Source: Chitinophagaceae bacterium (GTDB lineage: Bacteria; Bacteroidota; Bacteroidia; Chitinophagales; Chitinophagaceae). Taken from it: a DNA stretch of 22,903 bases. The position numbers were made by a program, and so were the translations under genes. The DNA is taken from assembly GCA_017882205.1 (NCBI GenBank), contig JADGPY010000341.1, positions 1 through 22,903 on the forward strand, written 5' to 3'. The notes beneath the pieces are model-generated. The model was given only the letters and a program-made list of their open reading frames with translations. It ran no database searches and was not told the origin of the DNA. This document shows, in pieces, positions 20,976 through 22,903 of this stretch (position 1 is the first letter of the stretch; every line of letters begins with the position of its first letter).

Positions 20976-22277
20976 ATGAGTACAGGTAAAGGGTACCGTA
21001 TGCGATCATTTATGATCGCAGCAATGCTATGCATTGCATCGGTTAACACACATGTATATGCCCAAACAGATACAGTTCGGCTCTCTGTAGCTGAAGCTGA
21101 GAAAGTTTTTCTCCAAAATAATTTGTCGCTATTAGCTGCCCGGTATAATATTGATGCCAACCAGGCTTTGATAAGACAGGCAAAACTATGGGACAATCCT
21201 GTTATAAGTACAGACCAGAATATCTATGATAGCCAGGGAGGTTTTTTTAAGCATGACCAGACCAACGGACAGGTCTATGTGCAAATAATGCAGTTGATCA
21301 AAACGGCCGGAAAGAGGAATAAACTTGCCCAGCTTGCTGTTGATAATACCACCATTACTACAGCGCAGTTTGATGATCTCGTTAGAACCCTCCGTTATGC
21401 TTTGATCAGTGATCTTTATGAAATTGAGCACCAGCTTAAGATCAAAAGGGTATACGATGTTGAAATAAATGAACTGGAATCATTGGTCAGGGGAATGGAC
21501 CTCCAGTTACAGTCTGGAAATATTTCAGTTAAAGATAACATTCGAATAAAAGCATTGCTATTTAATCTTCGCAATGAACTTGTCAATATTGATGTAGCGC
21601 TGTTCCCAGTTGAAAGCGAAGTAAAGTTATTACTTCACAGGAATGACAGCGTTTTCATCACCCCTTCCTTCTCTTATCACCTTCCGGAGGTTATTAAAAC
21701 TGACATTCCATCAAATGAACAATTGATACAAGTAGCTCTTGAGAACCGCACGGATGCAAAGGTGGCGAAGTCGATGCTGGATTACCAAAATCACAATCTT
21801 GCCTACCAGAAAGCCCTTGCTAAACCAGATATCAGTATTGGAACAGAGTACGATCAACGCAGTAGTTATGCGCCTAATTACGTAGGTCTTGCAATTTCCC
21901 TGCCTATAAATATCTTCAATAAGAACCAGGGAAACATTGCATCTGCTCAATTTGGCATTAAACAGCAGCAAGCAGTACTGGATGGTCAGCTTTCCAAAAT
22001 TGAAAATGATATCAATTCATCGGTTGCTAAAATTAAATTTTACCAACGGGTGAATGATCTTCAGCAACTTGATTTTGCACAGCAATATGATGCTGTATTT
22101 CAGAATATGCTTAAAAGTTATCAGCAACGTCAGGTAAGCCTTCTTGAATTTATCGATTTTGCAGACGCATATAAGGATACTAAATTAAAACTACTAGAAC
22201 AACATACCGGCCTGATCAAATCAATAGTGGAACTTAACTACCTGGCAGGCATGGACGTGATCATCATTAATAAATAA
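20976..22277 (+). CDS. TolC-family outer-membrane efflux protein (CusC/CzcC type)
   Basis: 433 residues. A signal peptide (SFMIAAMLCIASVNTHVYAQ) precedes the mature part, which begins TDTVRLSVAEAEKVFLQNNLSLLAARYNIDANQALIRQAKLWDNPVI, typical of TolC/CusC helical hairpins. The following repeat (NISVKDNIRIKALLFNLRNEL), a second half beginning NRTDAKVAKSMLDYQNHNLAYQKALAKPDISIG, and a final helix support a trimeric outer-membrane channel for an RND pump. The ATG at 20976 gives the longest frame; an ATG at 21000 with AAAGGG eight to twelve bases upstream also fits the signal peptide and may be the true start. The adaptor gene starts three bases after the stop, forming an operon. The exported substrate (metal ion or drug) cannot be fixed from this part. 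Confidence 0.92.
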   Translation: MSTGKGYRMRSFMIAAMLCIASVNTHVYAQTDTVRLSVAEAEKVFLQNNLSLLAARYNIDANQALIRQAKLWDNPVISTDQNIYDSQGGFFKHDQTNGQVYVQIMQLIKTAGKRNKLAQLAVDNTTITTAQFDDLVRTLRYALISDLYEIEHQLKIKRVYDVEINELESLVRGMDLQLQSGNISVKDNIRIKALLFNLRNELVNIDVALFPVESEVKLLLHRNDSVFITPSFSYHLPEVIKTDIPSNEQLIQVALENRTDAKVAKSMLDYQNHNLAYQKALAKPDISIGTEYDQRSSYAPNYVGLAISLPINIFNKNQGNIASAQFGIKQQQAVLDGQLSKIENDINSSVAKIKFYQRVNDLQQLDFAQQYDAVFQNMLKSYQQRQVSLLEFIDFADAYKDTKLKLLEQHTGLIKSIVELNYLAGMDVIIINK

Positions 22278-22280
22278 ATC

Positions 22281-22903
22281 ATGAAAAACATATCATTCAT
22301 AACTATAGCATTTTCCCTTTTTCTTTTTTCCTGCAAACAGGAGGTTCAGGTAGTAGCTACTGGCAGGATTCCCATCATCTCAGACTCCCTGGCGAAAATC
22401 ATAACCATAGACACAGTTAAAAACGAGAACATAGAAAACCAATTGTCGTTAAGTGGAGAGGTAAGTTATGATGACAATAAGGTGGTTAAGATATTTCCAA
22501 ACGCGAGTGGCCAGGTGGTCAGTGTAGATGTTTCTTTAGGAGATAAGGTTCGCAAAGGACAAACACTCGCGATCATTAAAAGCGCTGATGTTGCAGGCAA
22601 CTATGCGGATCTTACTACCGCAAACAGTGATGCCTCAATCGCTGAAAAGGAATTTAAAAATGCAGAACAATTATATAAAAATGGGATTAGTTCTGAAAAG
22701 GATTTTATACAGGCCCGCCTTCAATATGAAAAAGCAATGAATGCGGTTCGCAAAGTAAAAATGCAGATCGCGATCAACGGAGGAGGTAAAACAAATGCTG
22801 AAGGAAGCTACATTATTGTTTCTCCAAGAGCTGGTTTCATAGTTGAGAAAAACCTGAATGCAGGAAGTTTTATCAGGAACGACAATGCCCAGAATCTTTT
22901 TAC
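22281..22903 (+). CDS. RND efflux periplasmic adaptor, CusB/CzcB type (cut by window end)
   Basis: Begins at ATG 22281 and remains open to the last base, giving 207 residues. The N-terminus has a lipobox (FSLFLFSCKQ, Cys18), so it is a membrane-fusion lipoprotein. The lipoyl-type barrel-sandwich segment is clear (ASGQVVSVDVSLGDKVRKGQTLAIIKSADV), followed by the helical hairpin (NSDASIAEKEFKNAEQLYKNGISSEKDFIQARLQYEKAMNAV) and the return strand (YIIVSPRAGFIVEKNLNAGSFI). It links an inner-membrane RND pump with the TolC-like channel just upstream. Three bases separate it from that gene. The Pro-rich or metal-binding segment that would help assign the substrate is beyond the window, as is any pump gene. 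Confidence 0.93.
   Translation, partial: MKNISFITIAFSLFLFSCKQEVQVVATGRIPIISDSLAKIITIDTVKNENIENQLSLSGEVSYDDNKVVKIFPNASGQVVSVDVSLGDKVRKGQTLAIIKSADVAGNYADLTTANSDASIAEKEFKNAEQLYKNGISSEKDFIQARLQYEKAMNAVRKVKMQIAINGGGKTNAEGSYIIVSPRAGFIVEKNLNAGSFIRNDNAQNLF

Overview
The window looks like a chromosomal segment of a Bacteroidota bacterium, most likely in the Chitinophagaceae or a close relative. This rests on moderate, AT-leaning base composition, few recognisable Shine-Dalgarno sites, several TTG/GTG starts, -7 boxes of the TAnnTTTG type, and a gene set typical of that phylum: a large TPR lipoprotein resembling PorW/SprE, an OmpA protein with thrombospondin type-3 calcium repeats, a Bacteroidota-type putative porin, an AtpZ-like gene and CusC/CusB-type efflux genes. 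No phage, transposase, CRISPR array, tRNA or rRNA was seen.

Layout. 1-686 is the 3' end of a FabF-like ketoacyl synthase. 805-4499 (+) is an envelope block: a YcbB-type L,D-transpeptidase lipoprotein, an RlpA-like double-psi barrel protein with changed active-site residues, and an OmpA-family protein split by a run of ten A's. 4542-10982 (-) reads TPR/PorW-like lipoprotein, then PBP1A, then a secreted S1/P1-nuclease/phospholipase C family enzyme. Divergent from it, 11121-15186 (+) is a compact six-gene run with short gaps or overlaps: a membrane stub resembling the N-terminus of an M23 peptidase, AtpZ, an AtpI-like membrane protein, a SprT-like metalloprotein, a GT2 glycosyltransferase and a GT39/ArnT-like glycosyltransferase. 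15239-17326 (-) holds an orphan LuxR-type HTH, sucC and a small membrane protein. 17418-20325 (+) encodes a secreted lipoprotein and a putative porin. 20539 to the window end (+) is the start of an RND efflux operon: a small secreted protein, a TolC/CusC outer-membrane factor and a CusB adaptor cut by the window edge.

How the genes fit together. Most of the window serves the envelope: peptidoglycan synthesis and remodelling (PBP1A, L,D-transpeptidase, RlpA-like), outer-membrane anchoring and pores (OmpA, porin), probable type IX secretion (PorW-like), surface glycan assembly (GT2 and GT39) and efflux. sucC is the one clear central-metabolism gene.

Most worth a second look are the poly(A) split of OmpA (programmed slippage, phase variation or sequence error), the RlpA-like protein with Asp and Cys where Glu and His are expected, a 20-bp palindrome flanked by an 8-bp direct repeat that resembles an insertion, a dispersed family of intergenic palindromic elements, and the missing M23 domain and bactofilin between the PorW-like and AtpZ-like genes. 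I did not find a convincing new multi-gene system.
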